Shown in pieces: positions 1 to 5,927 of a stretch of 9,527 nucleotides of DNA. The stretch's first letter is position 1; each line of letters opens with the position of its first letter. The stretch spans positions 1 through 9,527 of the forward strand of contig PEXD01000081.1 of the NCBI GenBank assembly GCA_002779235.1, read 5' to 3'. The stretch comes from Candidatus Woesearchaeota archaeon CG07_land_8_20_14_0_80_44_23. Lineage in GTDB: Archaea; Nanobdellota; Nanobdellia; Woesearchaeales; 0-14-0-80-44-23. Position numbers and translations under genes: made by a program. A model generated the notes under the pieces. The model did not search any database. It saw nothing but the letters and a program-made list of their open reading frames with translations, and had not been told where the DNA came from.

Positions 1-66
1 TCCGCGAATTGGAGAGTGTCCGGTCAAACTCCGCACTTTAGTGCGGAGTAGGACACTCTCAGCGGA
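1..66. repeat. Nested palindrome with IS200/IS605-like hairpin
   Basis: Three nested stems are visible. The outer stem pairs TCCGC (1-5) with GCGGA (62-66). The middle stem pairs GAGAGTGTCC (12-21) with GGACACTCTC (51-60), a perfect 10-bp match. The inner stem pairs CTCCGCAC (29-36) with GTGCGGAG (41-48) around the tetraloop TTTA. T-tracts follow on the + strand. The inner hairpin shares its design with the one at 9505-9524. Hairpins of the CTCC-N4-TTYA-N4-GGAG kind resemble the subterminal hairpins read by Y1 transposases of IS200/IS605 elements and those beyond tnpB genes; that resemblance is from memory. No transposase gene is in the window, so this may be the right end of an element lying to the left, a solo miniature element, or simply the stem of an intrinsic-type terminator. 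The palindrome is certain; its identity is not. Confidence 0.6.
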
Positions 67-107
67 TTTTTATGATTTTTTAACTTTTTTTCTTTTTTCA
101 AATTTTT
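67..107 (+). terminator. T-tract terminator for a transcript entering from the left
   Basis: Five T-tracts of five to seven bases lie at 67-71, 76-81, 85-91, 93-98 and 103-107, directly after the palindrome. Archaeal RNA polymerase terminates at oligo-T on the non-template strand, so this would stop a + strand transcript coming from outside the window. Positions 108-150 show nothing else clear. Confidence 0.55.
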
Positions 108-151
108 CTTCAAATATTTTCCCGGAAATGTTTCGGCGCATGCCCGAATAG

Positions 152-159
152 CATTATTA
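152..159 (+). promoter_or_regulatory. Weak TATA-like box before the OB-fold gene
   Basis: ATTATTAA lies about 25 bp before position 181. Transcription starting there would either give a nearly leaderless message for ATG 183, or a leader of about 20 nt carrying GGAAGAGGG (185-193) in front of ATG 201. The box is a weak match. Confidence 0.3.
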
Positions 160-176
160 AGGCGAAAAACTGAGCC

Positions 177-518
177 ATGAGCATGGAAGAGGGCACTCTA
201 ATGAAGGCGGCGCTTGCCGCCTCGCTATTGGGCGTGATTGTGCTTTTCATTGCTGCATCGGCTCCTGCTAAGGAAAAGCAGGCATACCTTTCAGGGCTTT
301 CTGAAGAGGGCGAGCTGCTCAGGATAAATGCCTCAATAAGGGGGATAATCCCTAAGAAAAGCTTCTTCCTCGTGCAGTTCAGCGGCTGCGGCTCATCAGA
401 GGCGAGGGTTTACAGCAAAAAAATTCCTGAACTTCCTGAGAACAGCACTGCAGAGATTACTTTGCGCAACCAGAACGGGATTCTTGTGATAGAAGAGATT
501 CAAAAAAATATGCGATAA
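177..518 (+). CDS. Small membrane-anchored or exported OB-fold-like protein
   Basis: The protein has 113 aa from ATG 177. Residues 10-31 are a hydrophobic segment ending in A-P-A before KEK, so it reads as a signal peptide or an N-terminal anchor. The rest (about 36-113) has the alternating strand pattern of an OB fold: INASIRGI, then FFLVQFSG, then EARVYSKK, and finally NSTAEITLR and GILVIEEIQ. OB folds usually bind nucleic acid or oligosaccharide; the ligand here cannot be told. ATG 201 is a good alternative start, with GGAAGAGGG about 7 nt upstream and a textbook signal-peptide N-terminus (MKAALAAS). ATG 177 has no visible ribosome-binding site. The gene is followed after 64 nt by the TctA-like gene, which appears to have its own promoter, so a functional link is uncertain. 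The ORF is well supported, the fold moderately so. Confidence 0.7.
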   Translation: MSMEEGTLMKAALAASLLGVIVLFIAASAPAKEKQAYLSGLSEEGELLRINASIRGIIPKKSFFLVQFSGCGSSEARVYSKKIPELPENSTAEITLRNQNGILVIEEIQKNMR

Positions 519-553
519 TGTCCGGAACACTTGCGGAAAAATCCTGCTCTAAC

Positions 554-563
554 TTATTAATAC
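554..563 (+). promoter_or_regulatory. TATA box giving a leaderless TctA-like mRNA
   Basis: TTATTAATAC is centred about 25 bp before the ATG at 583. No Shine-Dalgarno sequence precedes that ATG (TTCTACAT). Together these predict transcription starting at or next to the start codon, a common arrangement in archaea. Confidence 0.5.
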
Positions 564-582
564 TTTTTTCTAATTTCTACAT

Positions 583-1770
583 ATGTTTGAGCAGGCACTA
601 CTTGGGCTTTTCCTCGGAACCTTCATCGGAATTTTCTCAGGATTGGTTCCAGGGCTTCACATCAACATAATCGGCGCTGCAATTGTGGGAATGCCGATAA
701 TTGCCAGGGCAGGAAACGAATTTGTCTCCTGCCTGATATTCTCTGCAGCAGCAGCCCAGATCTTCTCATCATCGATTCCTGCGATTTTCCTGGGCGCGCC
801 TGGAAGCGAGAATTTCATGAGCGCGCTCCCAGGGCACCGGCTTCTCCTGATGGGAAGGGGTGTGCGCGCTGTCCTGATTTCAGGCGCAGGAGCCATGGTT
901 TCAATGCTGCTCTCAGCAGCCCTGCTGCCGGTTTTTGCCCTCTCAGCACCGAAGATATATTCTGCTGCCGAGCCGGCCATACCCTATGTGCTGATTGCTG
1001 TTTCAATAAGCATGATTTTCAGGGAGAAAAATTTCAGGAAAAGATTTTGGGGGCTTTCCTGCTTCATGCTCTCTGGCGCCCTCGGGCTGATAATCCTCAA
1101 TTCGCAGATGAGGAACCCGTTGACTCCCATGCTTTCAGGGCTTTTCGGCGTGGGAATGATACTCTCAAGCATGGCAAGGAAGCCGAGGATACCGCAGCAG
1201 ATTGAAGAGCCCGGCGAAATAAGCAGGGATGAATTAAAGGCAATTCCTGCAGCAGCGCTTTCAGGGGGGCTTGTCTGCACCTTTCCTGCTCTCGGGCCTG
1301 CCCAGGCAGCTGCAATTGCATCAGAGATTTCAAGGGCAGAGGGCGAAAGCTATCTGATACTGTCAGGGGGAATCTCTGCAGCTAATCTGATGCTGAGTCT
1401 GGCGACTGCGCTTTCAATAGGCAAGGCGAGGAACGGCGCAACTGCGCTTGCAGTCCAGAGCGGAATCTCAGTGAATGTTGTTGTGATGCTTGCCTGCTGC
1501 GCCCTTGCAGCATCTGCGCTGTCCTTTGCAGCCACGATGAGAATTGCAAGGGTCTTTTCAGGATTTGTTGCCAGGGTAAATTACACAAATTTATGCATCT
1601 TTTCAATCTCATCTGTTTTCGCGATAACAGCATTCTCATCAGGGCTTTTCGGGATTGCTGCCCTGCTCTCATGCGCTGCCCTGGGGCTGCTGGCAAACCT
1701 TGCAGACATCAACAGAACTGCCCTCATGGGCTGCCTGATATTGCCTGTTGTGATAAATTACCTGATTTAA
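583..1770 (+). CDS. TctA/DUF112-family polytopic membrane protein
   Basis: The 395-aa protein is almost entirely hydrophobic, with roughly ten membrane segments. It carries family hallmarks of the TctA permease group in its archaeal, COG1784-like form. GLVPGLHINIIG (20-31) matches the conserved Gly/Pro-rich first-repeat motif. APGSENFMSALPGHRLLLMG (72-91) matches the PGHRLL region. GGLVCTFPALGPAQAAA (228-244) repeats the first motif in the second half, as expected from the family's internal duplication, and GGISAANLMLSLA (262-274) follows. Bacterial TctA works with a small membrane subunit (TctB) and a periplasmic binding protein (TctC) to import tricarboxylates. Neither partner is visible here, so the substrate and even a transport role are inference. 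The message is predicted to be leaderless. It ends 25 bp before the stop of the convergent fusion gene. Confidence 0.85.
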   Translation: MFEQALLGLFLGTFIGIFSGLVPGLHINIIGAAIVGMPIIARAGNEFVSCLIFSAAAAQIFSSSIPAIFLGAPGSENFMSALPGHRLLLMGRGVRAVLISGAGAMVSMLLSAALLPVFALSAPKIYSAAEPAIPYVLIAVSISMIFREKNFRKRFWGLSCFMLSGALGLIILNSQMRNPLTPMLSGLFGVGMILSSMARKPRIPQQIEEPGEISRDELKAIPAAALSGGLVCTFPALGPAQAAAIASEISRAEGESYLILSGGISAANLMLSLATALSIGKARNGATALAVQSGISVNVVVMLACCALAASALSFAATMRIARVFSGFVARVNYTNLCIFSISSVFAITAFSSGLFGIAALLSCAALGLLANLADINRTALMGCLILPVVINYLI

Positions 1771-1795
1771 AATTATCTGCTGTGAAAGAAAGAAG

Positions 1796-2896
1796 TTATT
1801 GAGATTCAATAGATTTTAGAGTCAAAATCTTCTTTCCTTCTTTCAGATTTTTAGCATTTTCATAATAACTCCTTTGGTAGCTTAGGGCAATTCTCCTTTC
1901 CTTTGAATCTTCATGATACATACCTGCAATTTGTCCCTGCTCTTCGCTTTTTTTGAGATTGTATGAAATGGTATCTTCTGTTACAGGCATTGACAAAACC
2001 CTTTGTTTGATTTGCTCAATATTGTCTCCCTTCAGCACTTCTCCAGAAAAAACAGGATCAAGAGCATCGATGGAAAAATTCTTAATTTTTTCATCAAATT
2101 CAGACCTGCTCAGAGAATATATATCCAGCCAATGATTTGAGAAGGATTTAACTGAATCTGAAACTATGAATATGTCTATGTCAGAGTAGGGCTTTTTTGA
2201 GCCGTATAAAATGCAGAGTTCAATTGAGTCAAATTCTTTTTCTAAAAAGTTTTTCAATACCGCAACAATTTTTGATTGGTCATAATACTTAGGAAAGCCT
2301 AATTGTGCAACAATAGCAAACGCGCCATATCTTTTTTCAAATGACTTAAAATCATTGAAAACTGAACTGTAACTTGGGCTTATTTCCTTAGCCATCTTCT
2401 TTTCAAACAGAGCATTGTTATCTGTCCTTTCTGAAAGATAGCTTTCAAGCCAGATAGCAAATCCCTCATATGATCCAATCTGCGAATTAGCAATCCTGGT
2501 TAGTTCTTCCTTGTCCTTGAGATATTCAGCATGCAGAACTTTTTTATCGTTTGAATAATTGTTGTTCAGGCATTTCTCCTCATCTTCCAATCTTTTTTCT
2601 AAATTAACTATTTGCTTTCCGTGAATAGAATGCTCACAATATGAACCATGCCCAAAAAATTCATGCATTAGATTAACTGGCAGGAACTCAGAGCCAGCAT
2701 TGAGATGTGCTGAGAGATGCCTTGGAAAATAAACGCCGGTGCATCTATCATCAATTCCAGATTCCTTAATGAAATTTTCCCATTCCAGGCTTTGATAATT
2801 ATGAAAAGAAGATTGTTCAGGCTTGAAACCGAAATCAGACAAAAGTATATTACTACATGATCCAACAATACGTTCTATATTATCAGGCTCTGTCAT
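1796..2896 (-). CDS. HExxGH metallopeptidase-like / nucleotidyltransferase fusion
   Basis: The 366-aa protein appears to have two parts. Residues about 55-205 look like a zinc peptidase: HEFFGH (78-83) is an HExxGH motif of the type known from dipeptidyl peptidase III (family M49), and SYEGFAIWLE (142-151) offers E144 or E151 as the third, gluzincin-type ligand. A charged helical insert (98-135) separates them. Residues about 222-295 look like a minimal nucleotidyltransferase of the Pol-beta superfamily: LYGSKKPYSDIDIFIVSD (230-247) gives the GS...DxD signature with D239 and D241, and LDIYSL (257-262) offers D258 as the third acidic residue. The tail (305-366) is helical and charged. No signal peptide or membrane segment is seen, so it is probably cytoplasmic. 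It is the last gene of a three-gene operon; its ATG overlaps the upstream stop codon (ATGA), which predicts coupled translation. The DNA is A/T-richer than the flanking genes. Each motif is clear but the function is unknown; modification of a partner followed or opposed by proteolysis is only a hypothesis. Confidence 0.75.
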   Translation of the reverse strand: MTEPDNIERIVGSCSNILLSDFGFKPEQSSFHNYQSLEWENFIKESGIDDRCTGVYFPRHLSAHLNAGSEFLPVNLMHEFFGHGSYCEHSIHGKQIVNLEKRLEDEEKCLNNNYSNDKKVLHAEYLKDKEELTRIANSQIGSYEGFAIWLESYLSERTDNNALFEKKMAKEISPSYSSVFNDFKSFEKRYGAFAIVAQLGFPKYYDQSKIVAVLKNFLEKEFDSIELCILYGSKKPYSDIDIFIVSDSVKSFSNHWLDIYSLSRSEFDEKIKNFSIDALDPVFSGEVLKGDNIEQIKQRVLSMPVTEDTISYNLKKSEEQGQIAGMYHEDSKERRIALSYQRSYYENAKNLKEGKKILTLKSIESQ

Positions 2897-3222
2897 ATTT
2901 GGAAACCCTTGAAATCAGAGATTTCCTTGATTAATCCAAGGTATTTTTCCCTTGGAATGTTAGATCTTATCACTATATTTATCCTTGTCTTTCCATAGAA
3001 GATATCAATGTCATATTCTTCATTCCTTACATTCTCTAAAAGGTCGCATTCCTTTTCAAGCTCAAAATCTCCCTCAGAATTAGCGTAAAAGCTGCCTGGC
3101 ATGTCAGCACTAATCTTCTTAAGGAAATAAGAAAATGCAGGAAAAAAATCTTCTGATTTCTCAAAGGTAAAATAACTTCTTTTCTCACTTGTTCCCAGTC
3201 CCAGAAGCTTTATTTTTTTCAT
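2893..3222 (-). CDS. Small protein of unknown function, middle gene of the cassette
   Basis: I do not recognise this family. From ATG 3222 it has 109 aa and begins MKKIKLLGLG. It looks like a compact soluble alpha/beta domain: a strand (SYFTFEK), a helix (DFFPAFSYFLKKIS), a likely strand pair around EYDIDIFYG and RINIVIRSN, and a last helix (EKYLGLIKEISDF). No signal peptide or membrane segment is seen. The start at 3222 is chosen because GGTGA sits 5 nt upstream and contains the stop codon of the preceding gene. ATG 3234 (adding MVNL and overlapping the upstream gene) is the alternative. Its stop overlaps the start of the fusion gene. Size and position would suit an antitoxin, immunity protein or adaptor, but nothing in the sequence proves this. 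Confidence 0.65.
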   Translation of the reverse strand: MKKIKLLGLGTSEKRSYFTFEKSEDFFPAFSYFLKKISADMPGSFYANSEGDFELEKECDLLENVRNEEYDIDIFYGKTRINIVIRSNIPREKYLGLIKEISDFKGFQI

Positions 3223-3227
3223 CAGAT

Positions 3228-3650
3228 TCACCATTTTATGTGATTTTTATTCCCGTTAATATCTATTGTAGTGTGGCCATTGTGAATATTGTCATATCTA
3301 TCAATTTTAAAAGTGTCATGAACCTCGCTGTCCAATCCGGCAATACTTCCATAAGGAATAACAAATGTTCCATACGAAGCAGACTTAATGATTGGGTCGG
3401 GCTTAAAGTATTCATTTAAGTAGCTCTGTCTTTCAAATTTATCTTTATCAAAAGGCCCCCCGTTGCCAAATCCTCCACCAAACCCTTCTCCAAATCCGCT
3501 TGGGTCTCCGGGTCCGCCAGGTCCTCCAAATCCTCCTGGAGGCCCCATTGGGCCTGTATACATGCAGACAAGCCCATAAATCCCATGCTGCATAGCAATA
3601 ATTCCAGAATCTGGCTCCACGATTTCATCCAAACAATTTCCTTTCATCAT
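3228..3650 (-). CDS. Gly/Pro-rich protein with collagen-like stretch, first gene of the cassette
   Basis: I do not recognise this protein. From ATG 3650 it has 140 aa in three parts. Residues 1-31 are a mildly hydrophobic head (GIIAMQHGIYGLVCMY). Residues 33-66 are low complexity: six Gly-X-Y triplets (GPM, GPP, GGF, GGP, GGP, GDP) and then Gly-Phe-rich repeats. Residues about 68-140 are a polar, probably folded tail ending NGNKNHIKW and rich in aromatic residues and His. The start is set by GGGGTGG (3656-3662) 5 nt upstream of ATG 3650. A GTG at 3683 is in frame and would add 11 residues, but it lies almost at the predicted transcription start. A flexible linker between a short head and a globular tail fits a processed precursor, a displayed protein or a toxin-like protein, and none of these can be chosen from sequence alone. 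Confidence 0.65.
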   Translation of the reverse strand: MMKGNCLDEIVEPDSGIIAMQHGIYGLVCMYTGPMGPPGGFGGPGGPGDPSGFGEGFGGGFGNGGPFDKDKFERQSYLNEYFKPDPIIKSASYGTFVIPYGSIAGLDSEVHDTFKIDRYDNIHNGHTTIDINGNKNHIKW

Positions 3651-3698
3651 AATTTCCACCCCACTTTCACGGTTCTTACTCACTACTTAAGCGAAGTG

Positions 3699-3710
3699 CA
3701 TATAAATACC
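3699..3710 (-). promoter_or_regulatory. TATA box of the three-gene cassette
   Basis: On the minus strand GGTATTTATATG is a strong archaeal TATA box. It predicts transcription starting near 3679, giving a leader of about 30 nt that carries the GGGGTGG ribosome-binding site at 3656-3662. This is the only clear promoter for the three packed genes. Confidence 0.6.
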
Positions 3711-3740
3711 TTTTGTGATATATTTCGGAGAATTTCCGGC

Positions 3741-3758
3741 TTTAAAAACAAAACAAAG
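3741..3758 (-). terminator. T-rich terminator after the aIF2-gamma gene
   Basis: The minus strand reads TTTGTTTTGTTTTTAAAG shortly after the aIF2-gamma stop. Repeated T-runs of this kind terminate archaeal transcription. They separate the translation genes from the cassette promoter just downstream. Confidence 0.5.
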
Positions 3759-3772
3759 AATCAGAACAGAAT

Positions 3773-5218
3773 TTATTCCTTTATTGTCCCGAATCCAATC
3801 AAGCGATACCTGTCGCCGAGCCTTCGGGAGATTGTGACCCTTGATTCAGGATGTGCGCAGACAGGAAGCTTCAGAGCACACTCTATTATTCCCTTTCCCA
3901 GCTTGGTAACCTTTCCAACTGTCGCTGCTGAATTCACATTGAGCATCAGGAACTCATCCATCTTTATCGGCTCAACCACAAGGGCGTCCTTTGCGCCAAC
4001 AACCCTCTCAAGCAGCGTTGTCTTGAGCTTCAGGGTGTACCACACCTTTGGAAGCTTTCCAGGAAGTCCGACAATTGCGCCTGCCAGTCCGTCTGCCTTG
4101 ACAACTGCAGGGTCAAGCGAGACCATGACTCCTATTGAGCCGCCGGGCCTGAGCTCAGGGACATCGACTCCGCCTGTAACCATGCTAATTATCTTTGTGC
4201 GCAGGGGAATCCACTGCACCTTGCCCTCTTTCTCAACCCTCCTTCCCGGGCTCATCTCAATCTCGTCGCCAACCTTGAGCTTTCCCTGCTTGAGGGTTCC
4301 GCCCAGAACTCCGCCCTGCATCTTCAGCGGGTCTGAGCCCGGCTTGTTGATGTCGAATGAGCGCGCCACAAGCATTATCGGCTCCTTTGCGTCATCGCGA
4401 ACAGGCGTGGGAAAATATTTCTGTATCGCCTCAAGAATAAGTTCTATGTTTATGTTCTGCTGGGCTGAGACAGGGATTATAGGGGCATTCTCATAGGGTG
4501 TGCCCTTGACAAACGCCCTTATCTCGTTGTAATTCTTGAGCGCCTGCTCCCTTGAGACAAGGTCTATCTTGTTCTGGATTATTATGATATTTTTCAAACC
4601 TACAATCTGCAGCGCCATCAGGTGCTCCCTTGTCTGGGGCTGCGGGCAGGGCTCGTTTGCCGCAACCAGAAGAAGAGCGGCATCTATTATTGTTGCGCCA
4701 GAAAGCATTGTAGCCATTAAACTTTCGTGCCCTGGCGCGTCAATGAAGCTGACCTTCCTTACAAATTCTGTCTCGCCGCCGCAATTTGGGCACTTTTCCT
4801 GTGTTGTGTAGCATTCGGGCTCATTGCAGTCCGGGCACTTCCTTATTATCATGTCTGCGTAGCCGAGGCGTATTGTAATGCCAAGGCGTATCTCCTCAGA
4901 GTGGGTGTCTGTCCACTTGCCAGTCAGGCGTTCTGTCAGGGTTGTCTTGCCGTGGTCAACATGCCCCACAAGCCCGATGTTTATCTCTGGCTGGACATTC
5001 TCGAGCTTCGCCGGCTTCGGATGAGAGGGCTTTGCCGGCTTTGGATGCGCAGCATGCTTTTCGTGCTTCTTCTCGGCGATTTTCTGAGGGGCAGGAAGCG
5101 CAGATTCCTTCGGCTTTTTCTCCTCTTTCTTTTTGTGCACCCTCTTCGGCTTTTCCTTTGTAGAGGGCTTTGCCGCCTTGGCTGCTGCCTCTTTCTCCTC
5201 TGCTTTTTTCCTGGCCAT
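3773..5218 (-). CDS. eif2g: Translation initiation factor aIF2, gamma subunit
   Basis: This is the GTPase core of the aIF2 heterotrimer, which brings Met-tRNAi to the small ribosomal subunit. Domain I carries GHVDHGKT (G1, 85-92), a switch region around GITIRLGYAD (113-122), DAPGH (G3, 160-164), NKID (G4, 216-219) and SAQ (G5, 251-253). A zinc-binding insert typical of the gamma subunit is intact: C128, C131, C143 and C146. Beta-barrel domains II and III follow (about 278-481), ending GDRYRLIGFGTIKE as is usual for the family. At 481 aa it is about 70 aa longer than typical archaeal homologues. The excess is an N-terminal Lys/Ala/Glu/Pro-rich extension (1-73) with a short tandem repeat (HPKPAKPS then HPKPAKLE). 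It follows S6e by 61 nt, an order often seen in archaea, and an A/T-rich promoter-like stretch lies in that gap. Confidence 0.96.
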   Translation of the reverse strand: MARKKAEEKEAAAKAAKPSTKEKPKRVHKKKEEKKPKESALPAPQKIAEKKHEKHAAHPKPAKPSHPKPAKLENVQPEINIGLVGHVDHGKTTLTERLTGKWTDTHSEEIRLGITIRLGYADMIIRKCPDCNEPECYTTQEKCPNCGGETEFVRKVSFIDAPGHESLMATMLSGATIIDAALLLVAANEPCPQPQTREHLMALQIVGLKNIIIIQNKIDLVSREQALKNYNEIRAFVKGTPYENAPIIPVSAQQNINIELILEAIQKYFPTPVRDDAKEPIMLVARSFDINKPGSDPLKMQGGVLGGTLKQGKLKVGDEIEMSPGRRVEKEGKVQWIPLRTKIISMVTGGVDVPELRPGGSIGVMVSLDPAVVKADGLAGAIVGLPGKLPKVWYTLKLKTTLLERVVGAKDALVVEPIKMDEFLMLNVNSAATVGKVTKLGKGIIECALKLPVCAHPESRVTISRRLGDRYRLIGFGTIKE

Positions 5219-5252
5219 TTTTGTTCTAACCCTTTAAACTAAGAATGTGAAG

Positions 5253-5269
5253 ATAAATAATATAAAAAA
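5253..5269 (-). promoter_or_regulatory. A/T-rich TATA-like element between S6e and aIF2-gamma
   Basis: The minus strand reads TTTTTTATATTATTTAT within the 61-nt gap. Its centre lies about 42 nt before the aIF2-gamma ATG, which predicts a leader of about 17 nt. The same T-run could act as a partial terminator for S6e, so aIF2-gamma may be made both by read-through and from its own promoter. Confidence 0.4.
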
Positions 5270-5279
5270 TTGATGGGAA

Positions 5280-5810
5280 TTATTCTTTTTTCTCCTTTTC
5301 TGCCTTTTCTTCTTTCTTCTCAGCTTTTTTCTCTGCCTTTACTTCTTTCTTCTCCTCTTTCTTTTCTGCCTTTTCCTCTTTCTTCTCCTCTTTTTTCTCT
5401 GCATGAGGGCCTGGCTTCTCAGCGGGCTTCTCTTCTGCCTTATCGTCTCCGAGCGGCTTTGCCCCGTACTTCAGCACTTTCATGTTTATCTGGGCGGTCT
5501 TTGCGTAGATTGTGTTTCCCGCCACGCTTTTCCTGACCCTTTCTCCCTTGAACGCGTTCCTCACGCCCTGGCTCCTCACTGTGTAAATTCTCCTTCTTCC
5601 CGACTCATTGAGGTCCTTCCTCATGGGGAAACCGCAGTAGTCAGAGCCGCCTGTTATCTCAAGCTCATATCCGGGAAAGCCCACTGCCTCGCCGGCAAGC
5701 TTCTCGCCTATTTTCATGCCCACAAGCCTTGTCGCCTCAGGGCCCTTGACCTCGTGCTTATAGCACTTGCCTGTCTTTGGATCAGCAATCACAACCTTGA
5801 ATTCAGCCAT
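5280..5810 (-). CDS. rps6e: Small-subunit ribosomal protein eS6 with charged C-terminal tail
   Basis: eS6 is a structural protein of the archaeal and eukaryotic small ribosomal subunit. Residues 1-121 match the usual archaeal domain: an N-terminal barrel-like start (MAEFKVVIADPKTGK), the hallmark GGSDYCGFPMR (54-64), and the basic segment GRRRIYTVRSQGVRNAFKGE (71-90) leading to RKSVAGNTI. Archaeal eS6 normally ends near there. Here residues 122-176 add a tail almost wholly of Lys, Glu and Ala, predicted to be disordered or a single charged helix. It is encoded by a long purine-only run on the coding strand, so replication slippage could change its length. The start follows a perfect GGAGG with 8-nt spacing, part of an 11-bp tandem duplication. 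It heads the operon with aIF2-gamma and is divergent from methionine aminopeptidase. Confidence 0.95.
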   Translation of the reverse strand: MAEFKVVIADPKTGKCYKHEVKGPEATRLVGMKIGEKLAGEAVGFPGYELEITGGSDYCGFPMRKDLNESGRRRIYTVRSQGVRNAFKGERVRKSVAGNTIYAKTAQINMKVLKYGAKPLGDDKAEEKPAEKPGPHAEKKEEKKEEKAEKKEEKKEVKAEKKAEKKEEKAEKEKKE

Positions 5811-5812
5811 TC

Positions 5813-5836
5813 TTTATTCCTCCTTTATTCCTCCAT
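5813..5836 (-). promoter_or_regulatory. Duplicated Shine-Dalgarno with a three-codon minigene before S6e
   Basis: The 11-bp unit GGAGGAATAAA occurs twice in perfect tandem (5834 down to 5824 and 5823 down to 5813 on the minus strand). The second copy is the S6e ribosome-binding site, 8 nt from its ATG. The first copy overlaps ATG-GAG-GAA-TAA (5836 to 5825), an open reading frame of Met-Glu-Glu whose stop lies just before the second GGAGG. Confidence 0.6.
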
Positions 5837-5881
5837 TTAATTTTTTGAGCAAAAATGTCTGTTCAGGAGAATTTGGGCTCT

Positions 5882-5891
5882 GTTTAAATAG
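5882..5891 (-). promoter_or_regulatory. Possible TATA box for S6e
   Basis: The minus strand reads TATTTAAACA, about 76 nt before the S6e ATG. It would give a leader of about 50 nt containing the duplicated ribosome-binding site. It is a fair match and the only obvious candidate. Confidence 0.35.
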
Positions 5892-5927
5892 TTTACTAAT
5901 TGGGCAGGAGATTGTTTTCCTGAAAGA

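Noticed and set aside
984..1696. Several minus-strand frames of 60-104 codons inside the TctA-like gene
   Set aside because: They mirror the hydrophobic coding of a clear membrane protein gene and lack ribosome-binding sites.
3585..4496. A 303-codon open frame on the + strand opposite the aIF2-gamma gene
   Set aside because: It is antisense to a certain gene with all GTPase motifs, is rich in Ser/Thr/Pro as such shadow frames are, and shows no domain.
4727..5242. A 171-codon + strand frame opposite the aIF2-gamma N-terminus
   Set aside because: It is Leu/Arg/Cys-rich, antisense to the Lys-rich extension, and has no start signal.
5270..5536. Leu/Ser/Pro-rich + strand frame opposite the S6e tail
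   Set aside because: It only reads the pyrimidine strand of the Lys/Glu tail; S6e is certain here.
5905..5922. Small hairpin CAGGA/TCCTG upstream of methionine aminopeptidase
   Set aside because: Five base pairs with a wide loop is within chance, and no T-run or known RNA motif goes with it.
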